Shown here in pieces: positions 18,301-27,383 of a stretch of 41,023 bases of DNA. Where the stretch lies: NCBI GenBank assembly GCA_025453525.1, contig JALOQD010000002.1, positions 1-41,023 on the forward strand, in the 5' to 3' direction. The notes under the pieces are model-generated. The model was not told the DNA's origin and ran no database searches. It saw nothing but the letters and a program-made list of their open reading frames with translations. This DNA is from Myxococcota bacterium. GTDB taxonomy: Bacteria > Myxococcota_A > Polyangia > JAAYKL01. A program made the translations under genes and the position numbers. Each line of letters begins with the position of its first letter. Within the stretch, counting starts at the first letter, position 1.

Positions 18301-18693
18301 ATGGAACAGACGCGAGAACGACCGCGCTTGCTCATCGCCGATGACGACCCTGAGCTCGTTGGCATTCTGCTCAAGCGGCTCGGCGACCTCAACTGCGAGA
18401 TCACCACGGCATCGGACGGCGAGCAAGCGCTCAAGGAGATCCGAGCTGTGCGACCCGATGTCGTCATCCTCGATGTCATGATGCCGCGAAAGAATGGCTG
18501 GGAGGTCTGTCGGGCCATTCGCCAGGATCCGGAACTCGCCGGTACGGGCATCATCATGCTCACAGGCATCGGCTCGAGCCTCAATGAGATGACCTCGCCA
18601 CTCTACGGCGCAGATGAATACCTCGACAAGCCGTTCAATTTTTCTGAGCTCATCTTCAAGATCAAGCGACTCCTGGTGGGCCGCACGAAGTGA
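18301..18693 (+). CDS. Stand-alone response-regulator receiver protein
   Basis: 'LLIADDDPELVGILLKRL', 'VVILDVMMPRKNGWEVC', 'IIMLTG', 'GADEYLDKPFNFSEL'. Confidence 0.9.
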   Translation: MEQTRERPRLLIADDDPELVGILLKRLGDLNCEITTASDGEQALKEIRAVRPDVVILDVMMPRKNGWEVCRAIRQDPELAGTGIIMLTGIGSSLNEMTSPLYGADEYLDKPFNFSELIFKIKRLLVGRTK

Positions 18694-18803
18694 TTTTCGA
18701 ACCCTCGAAGATATAGCGACGCTCCGCACGCGGCCGGAGCGCCGGGGTGTCGCCCTGCGGTTTGGAGCTCTAAATTCGTAGGGCGATATTTTTTGGAAAA
18801 AAA

Positions 18804-18867
18804 TAACGGCGAACTCGTGGATGTGGGGGGGCATCTGGGGGCGAGTCCGCCGTTACCCGTCTTTTTT
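18804..18867 (+). terminator. Hairpin with downstream T-tract (terminator or attenuator) between response regulator and serA
   Basis: TAACGGCG-A-ACTCG / CGAGT-C-CGCCGTTA stem, G-rich loop, then T6 at 18862-18867. Confidence 0.55.
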
Positions 18868-19181
18868 AACTCTGGCGTACATGGCTGTCAATGGGATTTT
18901 TCATTTATGACATTTCATTTTTGGGGGGTTTGGCAAAACTGCTGTTGTCCATCAGTTTTTTCAGCAGTGCAGCTGCGCATGGAAGACCGGATAAAAGCCT
19001 GTGGATGCCTTCGGTCGGACGAGGAAGCCTTCACATTCGACAGGCACAGTTGGGGTTTGTTGGCGGCAGAGCGGGTCTCGAGTATTGCTCTTTTAATTTG
19101 CCCATTTTATATAGCCGCTTCGTTTCCATGAGAAACCGCGTCCCGTCGCCAGGCGGACGACCTAACCATTGGAGGAAGTCT

Positions 19182-20057
19182 ATGAAAATCCTCATTTGCG
19201 ATGCGTTTGATTCATCTCTACCGGGTCGCTTGCAGAAATTCGGCGAAGTGTTCGAGGATATGGCCCAGCTCCCACAGGCCGAAGCGGTCCTTATCCGCTC
19301 CAAGACCAAGGGTGACAAAGCCCTCATCGATTCAGCACCCAATCTGAAGCTCATCATCCGCGGCGGCGTAGGTGTCGACAACATTGATGTTCCCTATGCC
19401 AAATCCAAGGGGATCGAAGTTCGCAACACGCCTGAGGCTTCGTCGGTGGCCGTGGCTGAGCTCGCCATGGCGCTCATGTTGGCCGTGCCGAACAAAATCG
19501 TTTACGGCCACGAGGGCATGGTGAATGGCCAGTGGCGCAAGAAAGAGATCAAACGCACCGAGTTGTTTGAAAAGACGCTAGGGCTCATTGGCATAGGCCG
19601 CATTGCGACGGAAGTCGCCAGGCGCGCCCGGGCTTTTGGCATGAAGGTCATATCCTATGACAAATTTGTCTCTGCTTCAGAGCACGCGCAAATGGTGACC
19701 TTCGAGGAGCTGTTGGCCAAGTCGGACTACATCTCGTTGCACACGCCGCTGACAGATGATACTCGCGGCATGATTAACAAGGACACGTTGTCCAAGATGA
19801 AAAAGGGCGTGATCCTGATTAATACGGGCCGCGGCAAGTGTGTTATCGAGCAAGACCTCGTCGCCGCGCTCGAATCCGGGCATGTGGCAGGGTATGGCAA
19901 CGACGTTTGGTATTCGGACCCGCCGGAGAACACGCCTCTCACAAAAGCTCCAAACGTAGTCCTACTGCCGCATGTCGGCGCGTCGAGCAAGGAGAACCTT
20001 CTGCGCATCGGCGACACCTGCGTCCAGATTTTCGAAGAATTCACCGGAAAGAAGTGA
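19182..20057 (+). CDS. serA: D-3-phosphoglycerate dehydrogenase, short form without ACT domain
   Basis: 'NLKLIIRGGVGVDNIDVPYAKSKGIEVRNTPEASSVAVAELAMALML', 'KTLGLIGIGRIATEVARRARAFGM', 'LLPHVGASS'; GGAGG upstream of ATG; followed by serC. Confidence 0.9.
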   Translation: MKILICDAFDSSLPGRLQKFGEVFEDMAQLPQAEAVLIRSKTKGDKALIDSAPNLKLIIRGGVGVDNIDVPYAKSKGIEVRNTPEASSVAVAELAMALMLAVPNKIVYGHEGMVNGQWRKKEIKRTELFEKTLGLIGIGRIATEVARRARAFGMKVISYDKFVSASEHAQMVTFEELLAKSDYISLHTPLTDDTRGMINKDTLSKMKKGVILINTGRGKCVIEQDLVAALESGHVAGYGNDVWYSDPPENTPLTKAPNVVLLPHVGASSKENLLRIGDTCVQIFEEFTGKK

Positions 20058-20068
20058 GGAGTACCCAC

Positions 20069-21157
20069 ATGTCCAAGCGCATTTTCAATTTTGCCGCTGG
20101 TCCCTGCACCCTGCCGCTTTCCGCCCTCGAAAAGGCGCAAGCGGAGTTTGTCGACTACCAGGGCGCCGGCATGTCCCTGTTCGAGATGAGCCATCGCGGC
20201 AAGCAATACGACGCCGTGCACCAGGCCGCGCTCTCGGGTTTGCGAGAGGTGTTCAACGTTCCGCAGACCCACGACATCCTGCTCCTCCAGGGCGGCGCCA
20301 CGCTGCAGTTTGCCATGGTGCCCATGAACCTGATGGTCGAGGGCAAGACCGCCGAGTTCGTCAACACAGGCGCATGGGCAAAAAAGGCCATCTCGGATGC
20401 CAAGAAGCTCGGCAGCGTAAAGGTCATCTGGACGGACGAGGCGAACAAGTTCACGCGCATGCCCCGCCTAGACGAAATCAAGCCCAGCGCGGATGCGGCT
20501 TACTTGCACATCACCAGTAACGAGACCATTGGCGGCATCGAAATGAGCGAGTATCCGAGCACCGGCGCGGTGCCGCTCGTGGCAGACATGTCCTCTCACA
20601 TCATGTCACGTCCCATCGATGTCGCGAAGTTCGGGCTCATTTACGCAGGTGCCCAGAAGAACCTCGGGCCAGCAGGGGCGACCGTGGTGATCATTCGCAA
20701 GGAGCTTTTGGCGCGGAGCAAGGACAGCTTGCCTGCGTATCTGTCGTACCAGACGCACGCACCCGAGGCTTCGCTCTACAACACACCGCCGGTCTTCTCC
20801 ATCTACATGATGAAGCTGTTCCTCGACTGGGTGAAGGAGAACGGAGGTCTCAAGGGCATGGAGACTCTGGCGATCCAGCGCTCCGACATCCTATACAATG
20901 CCGTCGACAATTCCGACGGATGGTACCGCTGCCCTGTCGACAAAGAGTCCCGTTCGCGCATGAACCTCGTGTTTCGCCTGCCCTCAGAGGAGCTTGAAAA
21001 GAAGTTCTTGGACGAGGCGAGCAAGGCGGAGATGAGCGGTCTGAAGGGACATCGCTCGGTGGGTGGATGCCGCGCGTCCATGTACAACGCCATGCCTGTG
21101 TCCGGCGCAGAGCGGCTCGCTGCGTTCATGGCTGAGTTCCGCAAGCGCAATGCCTAG
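20069..21157 (+). CDS. serC: Phosphoserine aminotransferase
   Basis: 'FNFAAGPCTLPLSALEKAQ', 'MSLFEMSHRGKQYDAVHQ', 'HITSNETIGGIE', 'YAGAQKNLGPAGATVVIIRKELL', 'GHRSVGGCRASMYNAMP'. Confidence 0.95.
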   Translation: MSKRIFNFAAGPCTLPLSALEKAQAEFVDYQGAGMSLFEMSHRGKQYDAVHQAALSGLREVFNVPQTHDILLLQGGATLQFAMVPMNLMVEGKTAEFVNTGAWAKKAISDAKKLGSVKVIWTDEANKFTRMPRLDEIKPSADAAYLHITSNETIGGIEMSEYPSTGAVPLVADMSSHIMSRPIDVAKFGLIYAGAQKNLGPAGATVVIIRKELLARSKDSLPAYLSYQTHAPEASLYNTPPVFSIYMMKLFLDWVKENGGLKGMETLAIQRSDILYNAVDNSDGWYRCPVDKESRSRMNLVFRLPSEELEKKFLDEASKAEMSGLKGHRSVGGCRASMYNAMPVSGAERLAAFMAEFRKRNA

Positions 21158-21211
21158 CAGAAGCCTCCTTTGTTCACCGCGCGCCTCCTGTCGGGCGGCC
21201 ACGAGGCTGAT

Positions 21212-22750
21212 ATGAGCCGACATGGCCTTGTGGTGCATTCCGATTTATATCCAGTCTATCTCGAGGCCGTGCTCGCTCACGTTTCGGATGCGGTGGCTAT
21301 CGTCGATGGTTCTGGTCGGCTGCGTTGTGCCAGCCCCCAAATGCGGGAGATCGTCGGCTTCGATCCAGCGGATCTGGTCGGTCGTCGTGTCCTTTCCTTC
21401 GTTCATCCCGATGATCGTCCGACAGTGTTGAGGCTGTTCGCCGCGATGGATGCCGACGAGTCGTCTGCCCGCAAGGTCGTTGCCCGTATTCCCCAGGCAA
21501 AGGGACAACTCGGCCACTACCAGCTCAGCGCCTCGCGCATCCATGGGCCCTCTGGGGAGGATGGGCTGATCGTTTCCATGTGCGATGTCACCGAGCGGCT
21601 CCGGCTCGAGGGCGAGCTATCGCGGGTGCAGCGACTCGAGAGCATTGCCCGATTGGCCGGGGCCGTGGCCCACGATTATAACAACTTACTCACCGCGATC
21701 CGTTCGTTCGCCGTGTTTGCGCGAGAGGCGGTGGCGAGCGGGGAGTCTCCAGACGACGACCTGCAGGAGATTCTCGTCTCCACGGACCGCGGGGAGGCGC
21801 TTTCGAGGCAGCTCTTGGCATTTGCCCGCAGGCAGCTTCACCAGCCGCATCGTCTGGACTTGGCAGAGCTGATGCGAGGAGCAGGGCGCTTGCTGGAGCG
21901 CCTCGCTGGCGAGCGCTATCGCCTGACCGTCGACGTGCAGGAGGGGATTTGGCCTGTGCATGGGGATCCGGCCCAGCTCGAACAATGCCTCATCAATCTG
22001 GTGATGAACGCCACCGAAGCCATGCCCGATGGTGGGGATATCGATATCGCCGTTACGAATCTCGCGCAAGGATATGACGACGCGGTGGAACCTTTGGAGG
22101 GCGAGTGCGTGTCCCTGGCTATCAAGGACCGCGGTCCAGGTCTATGCCCAAAGGCGAGAGAGCATCTTTTCGAGCCCTTCTTTACGACCAAAGACCCGGG
22201 TAAGGGCGTAGGGACCGGACTGGCGGTCGTGTACGGGGTGGTGCGCAAGCACGGTGGACGCGTGGTGGTGGAGACGGCGACTGGCAGAGGGACCACCGTG
22301 AGGCTGGTTCTTCCTCGGGCCCTCGAGCGCAAAGCCCATTCGACGCCAGTGGCGGTGGCACCGCGCGCTCCCATGGTCGGCGTCGCGCTCGTCGTCGAGG
22401 ATGACGATTTGGTGCGTTCGGTCATTTCCCGCACGTTGGTCAAACAAGGGCTGGTCGTGCACGAATGCAGCGATGGACTCGAGGCCCTCGATGTCGCGGC
22501 GATCCTCGGTGAGGAGTTGGATCTGCTCGTGACCGATGTGGCCATGCCGCGCATGGACGGGACCTCCCTCGCCACCGTTCTACGAGAGCGCGTTCCTGCG
22601 CTTCCAGCGGTGTTCGTCACCGGTTATTCGGCAGATGCGGTTGCGCTCGTGGGCATGCTCGGCTCGCGTGACCGCTTGGTCCGCAAACCGTTCACCGCAG
22701 GCGGTCTTGTCGAAGCGGTTTCCGACCTGCTCGCTCCCGCGGTGCGCTAG
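21212..22750 (+). CDS. PAS-domain hybrid histidine kinase with C-terminal receiver
   Basis: PAS, 'LAGAVAHDYNNLLTAI' H-box, HATPase 'NLVMNATEAMPDGG', 'FEPFFTTKDPGKGVGTGLAVVYGVV', REC 'LVVEDDDLVRS...LLVTDVAMPRMDG'. Confidence 0.9.
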   Translation: MSRHGLVVHSDLYPVYLEAVLAHVSDAVAIVDGSGRLRCASPQMREIVGFDPADLVGRRVLSFVHPDDRPTVLRLFAAMDADESSARKVVARIPQAKGQLGHYQLSASRIHGPSGEDGLIVSMCDVTERLRLEGELSRVQRLESIARLAGAVAHDYNNLLTAIRSFAVFAREAVASGESPDDDLQEILVSTDRGEALSRQLLAFARRQLHQPHRLDLAELMRGAGRLLERLAGERYRLTVDVQEGIWPVHGDPAQLEQCLINLVMNATEAMPDGGDIDIAVTNLAQGYDDAVEPLEGECVSLAIKDRGPGLCPKAREHLFEPFFTTKDPGKGVGTGLAVVYGVVRKHGGRVVVETATGRGTTVRLVLPRALERKAHSTPVAVAPRAPMVGVALVVEDDDLVRSVISRTLVKQGLVVHECSDGLEALDVAAILGEELDLLVTDVAMPRMDGTSLATVLRERVPALPAVFVTGYSADAVALVGMLGSRDRLVRKPFTAGGLVEAVSDLLAPAVR

Positions 22751-22760
22751 CGGAGGTGTC

Positions 22761-24410
22761 TTGAATATCACAATGATTTTGGAAAAGGCGGTCGAGCTGT
22801 ATCCAGAGGCCCTCGCCATCGTCGAAGGCGCTCGCCGGATGACCTACAGGGAGGTGCAGGGCAGGGTGAGGCGCCTCGCCAAAGCGCTGTGCGATCTCGG
22901 TGTCGGTCGAGGCGATCGCATCGCAGCTCTCGATCGCAACAGCCTGGAGATGTTCGAGCTGTATTATGCGGCCTCTGCAACAGGTGCGATCTTCGTTCCG
23001 CTCAATGTCCGAGCTGCCTCGGGAGAGCTCGGCGCCGTGCTCGCCGATTGTAGCCCAAAGGTTCTTTTCGCTCGCGACGAGCTCATGGAGCTCGCCACAA
23101 CCGCTGTGGTGTCGGGCGGCCAGGGTGCTGCGAGCACACGGCTCTTCGCCATTGGGGATGCGGGCTCCTCGTGGGGCCAAGGAGCGATGGCTTACGAAGA
23201 GCTGCTCCGCGGCCCTAGCGAGCTCGAACCCGTGGCGCTGCGAGGAGAGGAGGTCGCGCACCTCTACTACACGAGCGGCACCACAGGGCGTCCCAAAGGG
23301 GTGATGCTGACCCACCGCAACGTGTGCGTTCATGCCCTGGCCGCCATGTGTGAGCTGTCGCTGCGGGATACCGATGTGTGGGCTCATGTGGCGCCCATGT
23401 TCCACCTCGCCGATGCCTGGGCCACTTTCGCCATCACTTGGGTCGGCGGCGTGCACGTCATGGTGCCGCGGTTCGAGCCGCGAGCCGTGCTCCACGCGTT
23501 CGAGACCCACGGGGTGACCGTGACCAATTTAGTTCCGACGATGCTCAACCTCATGGTCAAACATCCCGACGCGAAGCTCTTCGACTATCGCACTCTGCGT
23601 CTGCTTCTGAGTGGAGGCGCGCCCATTGCGCCCGAGGTGGTCAGGGCCATCATCGAAGTGTTTGGCTGCGAGTACGCACAGACCTACGGAATGACAGAGA
23701 CGAGCCCGTATCTCACCGTGAGCTTGCCCAAGCGTCATATGCGAGAATGGTCGCAAAGCCAGCAGCTGCGGGTACGAGCGAAAACCGGACGTCCGCTTTT
23801 GGCCGTGACGCTCGAGGTCGTCGACGAAGAAGGTCGCCATGTGCCCCGAGATGGCAAGACCGTGGGCGAGATTCGCGTGAGAGGCGAGACCGTGACACCG
23901 GGCTATTGGAACCTCGAGGGGGAGACGGCCGCGGCTTTTCGAGACGGTTGGCTCATGACCGGAGACCTCGCGGTCATGGATACCGAAGGCTACCTGGACA
24001 TCGTTGATCGAAAGAAAGATATGATTTTGACCGGAGGCGAGAACGTATATTCCACTGAGGTCGAGCATGCGTTGTATGAGCATCCCGCGGTGCTCGAGGC
24101 TGCGGTGTTCGGAGTTCCAGACCAGAAGTGGGGAGAGGCGGTCCGCGCAGCGGTCGTGACAAGACCCGGTTGCGACTGCACCGAGGCAGAGCTCGTCGAG
24201 TTCCTGCGCAGTCGGCTGTCGGCCTACAAAGTACCGCGCTGCGTGGACTTTCACGAATCCTTGCCCCGCACCGGCCCTGGAAAAATTCAGAAGAGGACTT
24301 TAAGGGAGTCGTACCAGGAGAGGTCTTTGCAGAAGGCGGCCCAGGGGAGCTCTTCCACGAATTCCTTTTCAGCCTCCTTGCCATCGGATAAAACAAGTCA
24401 ACGTGAGTAA
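22761..24410 (+). CDS. AMP-dependent acyl-CoA synthetase/ligase
   Basis: 'LYYTSGTTGRPKGVMLTHRN', 'YAQTYGMTETSPYL', 'RDGWLMTGDLAVMDTEGYLDIVDRKKDMILTGGENVYSTEVEHAL', 'PRTGPGKIQKRTL'; TTG at 22761 (after GGAGG) or ATG at 22773. Confidence 0.9.
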   Translation: MNITMILEKAVELYPEALAIVEGARRMTYREVQGRVRRLAKALCDLGVGRGDRIAALDRNSLEMFELYYAASATGAIFVPLNVRAASGELGAVLADCSPKVLFARDELMELATTAVVSGGQGAASTRLFAIGDAGSSWGQGAMAYEELLRGPSELEPVALRGEEVAHLYYTSGTTGRPKGVMLTHRNVCVHALAAMCELSLRDTDVWAHVAPMFHLADAWATFAITWVGGVHVMVPRFEPRAVLHAFETHGVTVTNLVPTMLNLMVKHPDAKLFDYRTLRLLLSGGAPIAPEVVRAIIEVFGCEYAQTYGMTETSPYLTVSLPKRHMREWSQSQQLRVRAKTGRPLLAVTLEVVDEEGRHVPRDGKTVGEIRVRGETVTPGYWNLEGETAAAFRDGWLMTGDLAVMDTEGYLDIVDRKKDMILTGGENVYSTEVEHALYEHPAVLEAAVFGVPDQKWGEAVRAAVVTRPGCDCTEAELVEFLRSRLSAYKVPRCVDFHESLPRTGPGKIQKRTLRESYQERSLQKAAQGSSSTNSFSASLPSDKTSQRE

Positions 24411-25500
24411 ACATCGACGCGAGAGCCAGGAAACCGGTCCCGTTGTTCGCACTTGGCCGCTGCCAGGGATCGATCAGCCTATCCTGCTCGTGGGCAACCC
24501 CACATCGAAGAGCGGCAAGGGTGCGGTTCAGCTCGCCAAGGCCCATGCTCTCATGGACAAAAAGGGCCTGCTCCACGATGTCCGGCACACCTTGCCGGAG
24601 CGTGGCACGCCGGAGATGGTCAGCAGAGCGATCTCCGAAGAGGCCTTCCGGTGCGTGGCCTATCTGGGCGGCGATGGCACGTTCAACGAGGTTTCCAAGG
24701 GAGTCCTGGCCTCAGGGCTGTCTCCCGATGTGCGGGTCGGCATGCTACCCTCGGGCACGGCCAACGACCAGGGCAAGTCCTTTGGGATCTCTTCGGGGGC
24801 GCGGGCTCTTTCCACCAACATCGACACCATTGCCGCTGGCCACACGATTCCCATGGACGTCGGCGAGGTCAAGGCCCTCTCCCCTCAGGGTGGAGTGCTG
24901 CGGCGCGATGTCTTCTTCGATTCGCTGGGCTGGGGCCTTTCAGCCGCGATCCTCGCCTTTCGCAACCGCGAGCTTGGCATCGTCAAAAAGCTGCCGGGCG
25001 TGCGCGACATGTATCGAGACCACGCCGTGTACTTGCGCGCTGCGGCCCGGCAGTTCGCACTGCAGTGGGTCACGGCCGATACCTTCAGCGCCGAGCTCAC
25101 GGTCGATGGCGCGAGCTACACCTTCGATAGTCTCTCTGACTTGCTCATCAACAACACCATCGTCTACGCTGGAGAATGGATCGTCGACCTTTCGGCATCG
25201 AGCGAGGACGGGAAGTTCGAGATATCGCCTTTCAGAGGCGTGCGCGATTGGACCAGTAAGCTCATCCTCCAGCACAAGCACATGCCGCTCACCGAGGAGA
25301 TGCTCAACCGAATTGGGGTATCCCATACCCCGATATTTAAGGGGACGAATATCAAGGTTCAGCTTTTCAGACCCCGCAACGACAAGCGCTTGCCAGCTCA
25401 GATGGACGGCGAGGAGTTTCCGGCTGCAGATCATTTCGAAATCCGCGTGCACCCGAGGCTTCTCAATGTCATTGTTCCTAAGCACCATCACTGGATCTAA
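24403..25500 (+). CDS. Diacylglycerol kinase-like lipid kinase
   Basis: 'ILLVGNPTSKSGKG', 'VAYLGGDGTFNEVSKGVLASG', 'VGMLPSGTANDQGKSFGI'; GTG start overlapping previous stop. Confidence 0.85.
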   Translation: MSKHRRESQETGPVVRTWPLPGIDQPILLVGNPTSKSGKGAVQLAKAHALMDKKGLLHDVRHTLPERGTPEMVSRAISEEAFRCVAYLGGDGTFNEVSKGVLASGLSPDVRVGMLPSGTANDQGKSFGISSGARALSTNIDTIAAGHTIPMDVGEVKALSPQGGVLRRDVFFDSLGWGLSAAILAFRNRELGIVKKLPGVRDMYRDHAVYLRAAARQFALQWVTADTFSAELTVDGASYTFDSLSDLLINNTIVYAGEWIVDLSASSEDGKFEISPFRGVRDWTSKLILQHKHMPLTEEMLNRIGVSHTPIFKGTNIKVQLFRPRNDKRLPAQMDGEEFPAADHFEIRVHPRLLNVIVPKHHHWI

Positions 25501-25516
25501 ATGTGAAGGGAAGGCG

Positions 25517-26125
25517 ATGAACCAACGCGGCTCCAACGGAGGACTCCTGGCCCTTTTCGATGGTCCCTCGAACGATCAGAGGGGCACTTTTCGCCGATTC
25601 GCCGATCGCCGCGGGGCGCTCATGCTCAGCGTGTACGAGAGGCTGTTCGACGATCCGCCCGGTCTAGCGCGCGATCAGAAAATTCTCGATTTTTTGATCG
25701 GCAACTTCGAGGCCGATCGAGCGGCTCTCGTTATGCCCCGTTTTGCGAGTTCCGGTTCGGTGGAGGTGCGCGCCTGCGCTGGGCAATGGCCAGTGTCTGT
25801 CGTCGGTCGCATCCTGTCTGGTTCTGGAATCAAGACCCTTCTCGAATTGCACCTGGCAGCGCCGGGAACTTTGACGCTCACCAAGGTCAAGCGCCCCTCG
25901 GCTTTTACCGCAGATGCGTGGGAGAGCCTTTGGACTGCCGATCTGGGCGTTTCGTCCATGGCTCTTCTGAGCGTCGGCATTCATCCGAAGAAGGCCGCTC
26001 CACAGGTCCTGTGGCTCATCCAACATGGCTACTCGCGAGAGTGGAGCAGCCGAGATCGCGAGCTCTCCGAAGAGGTGGCGGCAGTGCTCGGCAAGGCCGC
26101 GGATCGAGCGCTTACCGGAAACTAG
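25517..26125 (+). CDS. Uncharacterized protein with GAF-like organisation
   Basis: Start ATG 25517; fold pattern reminiscent of GAF domain; no diagnostic motif. Confidence 0.5.
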   Translation: MNQRGSNGGLLALFDGPSNDQRGTFRRFADRRGALMLSVYERLFDDPPGLARDQKILDFLIGNFEADRAALVMPRFASSGSVEVRACAGQWPVSVVGRILSGSGIKTLLELHLAAPGTLTLTKVKRPSAFTADAWESLWTADLGVSSMALLSVGIHPKKAAPQVLWLIQHGYSREWSSRDRELSEEVAAVLGKAADRALTGN

Positions 26126-26142
26126 GGGGCAGTGGGCAGCGC

Positions 26143-27252
26143 ATGACCAGCCGAGGAGCACTCTGCATCGCCCTGCTCGTTGCCGGCTGCGGTGCGGGAA
26201 AGCCCGAGTCTTCGCCGTTGAGCGCGAGCTTGGCGCGGCATGAGCCGCGAGGCGTAGAGCCCATGCATCTAAAGGCGCTGCGGACAGCGGACGGCTCGTT
26301 TGAGATCGACGCGTACGATGCGCAGGGGCTTTTCGACAAAGCCACGGCGGCGCTGACCAAGGGCGATTGCAACAGGGCCGTGCAAGCGTATGAACGGCTC
26401 ATCGCCGAGTTCGCCGATTCGTCCACCCTTTCCTCTGCGCTGTTCAACCGTGGGTTGTGTCTCGAACAGCTCGAACGGCCGGCAGATGCGGCCGCGAGCT
26501 ACGAGCAGTTCCTTGCGCGCGGACCGGATCGCAAGGACACCGTGGACGCTCTCTTCAGAGCGCAGGCAGCCTACACTGCTGCGCAGCAGCCCGAGGCGGC
26601 CATCGCGGCTCTCAACCGGCTTTTGTCCTTGGAGCCGGCCATCGAGGGCGTCGATAAGGTGGAGACCCTGGCTAGGAAAGGCGAGTTGCTCGTACAAGTC
26701 GGACGCCTGGAAGACGCCGAGGTGGGGCTCAAAGACGCGATGCTGCTCCACAAGAGCGGCCGGGGCATTCCCGAAGGAAGCTCTTCCTTCTACCTCGCCA
26801 TGGCCCAGTTTTACATCGGCGAAATCCGCAGAGCGCAGATGCGGTCCATCGCGCTTCCCGCCGACGAGAATGCAGCGCAAGCCGTGCTCGAGGCCAAGTG
26901 TCAAAAGCTCCTCGACGCACAGGAGGAGTTCAGCAGAGCCATCCGCATCGCGCACCCGCATTGGGCAGCCGCAGCCGCCTATCGCATCGGCGGCCTGTAT
27001 CGCGAGCTGTGGGATGACCTGCTGGGAGCGCCGATTCCGGCGGATCTCGACGAGGAGCAGGCCGAGGTCTACCGAGAAGTCTTATCGAGCAAGCTGCGCG
27101 TGCTGCTGGAGAAGGCCGTGCTTCAGTGGGAACGCACGCTCAAAATGGCGCGGCGGCTCGATCTCGGCGGAGAGTGGGTGGAACGCACCTCCAGAGACCT
27201 GAACCACATTCGAGCGATTTTAAACCCGCCAGAACAGACCGAATCGCATTAG
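26143..27252 (+). CDS. TPR-repeat lipoprotein
   Basis: Lipobox 'LLVAGCG'; TPR-like helices ('ALTKGDCNRAVQAYERLIAEFADSSTLSSALFNRGLCLEQLERPADAAASYEQFLA'). Confidence 0.75.
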   Translation: MTSRGALCIALLVAGCGAGKPESSPLSASLARHEPRGVEPMHLKALRTADGSFEIDAYDAQGLFDKATAALTKGDCNRAVQAYERLIAEFADSSTLSSALFNRGLCLEQLERPADAAASYEQFLARGPDRKDTVDALFRAQAAYTAAQQPEAAIAALNRLLSLEPAIEGVDKVETLARKGELLVQVGRLEDAEVGLKDAMLLHKSGRGIPEGSSSFYLAMAQFYIGEIRRAQMRSIALPADENAAQAVLEAKCQKLLDAQEEFSRAIRIAHPHWAAAAAYRIGGLYRELWDDLLGAPIPADLDEEQAEVYREVLSSKLRVLLEKAVLQWERTLKMARRLDLGGEWVERTSRDLNHIRAILNPPEQTESH

Positions 27253-27260
27253 GGCTCACT

Positions 27261-27380
27261 TAAAATGGGAGTTCCGGCATCCTTCTCCAAGGCTGCGGAA
27301 CTCGAACATCGAATGATCCAACTCAAACAGTCCTCGCCTTTCCGAAGGACGCCGGAAAACTCCCATTTCGGGATGGAAAC
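27261..27380 (-). repeat. Dispersed structured repeat, copy B (inverted relative to copy A)
   Basis: Reverse complement reads GTTTCCATCCCGAAATGGGAGTTTTCCGGCGTCC...GGATGCCGGAACTCCCATTT; core near-identical to copy A; fills the gap between convergent genes. Confidence 0.85.
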
Positions 27381-27383
27381 TAC

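Noticed and set aside
18891-19181. N-terminal extension of the serA ORF
   Set aside because: Sequence before MKILICDAFDSS lacks PGDH homology and there is a clear GGAGG + ATG at 19182; treated as leader.
24443-25500. N-terminal part of 560-aa + ORF (24443..26125)
   Set aside because: Overlaps the lipid kinase in another frame with Ser/Arg-rich low-quality sequence; only the part from ATG 25517 looks genuine.
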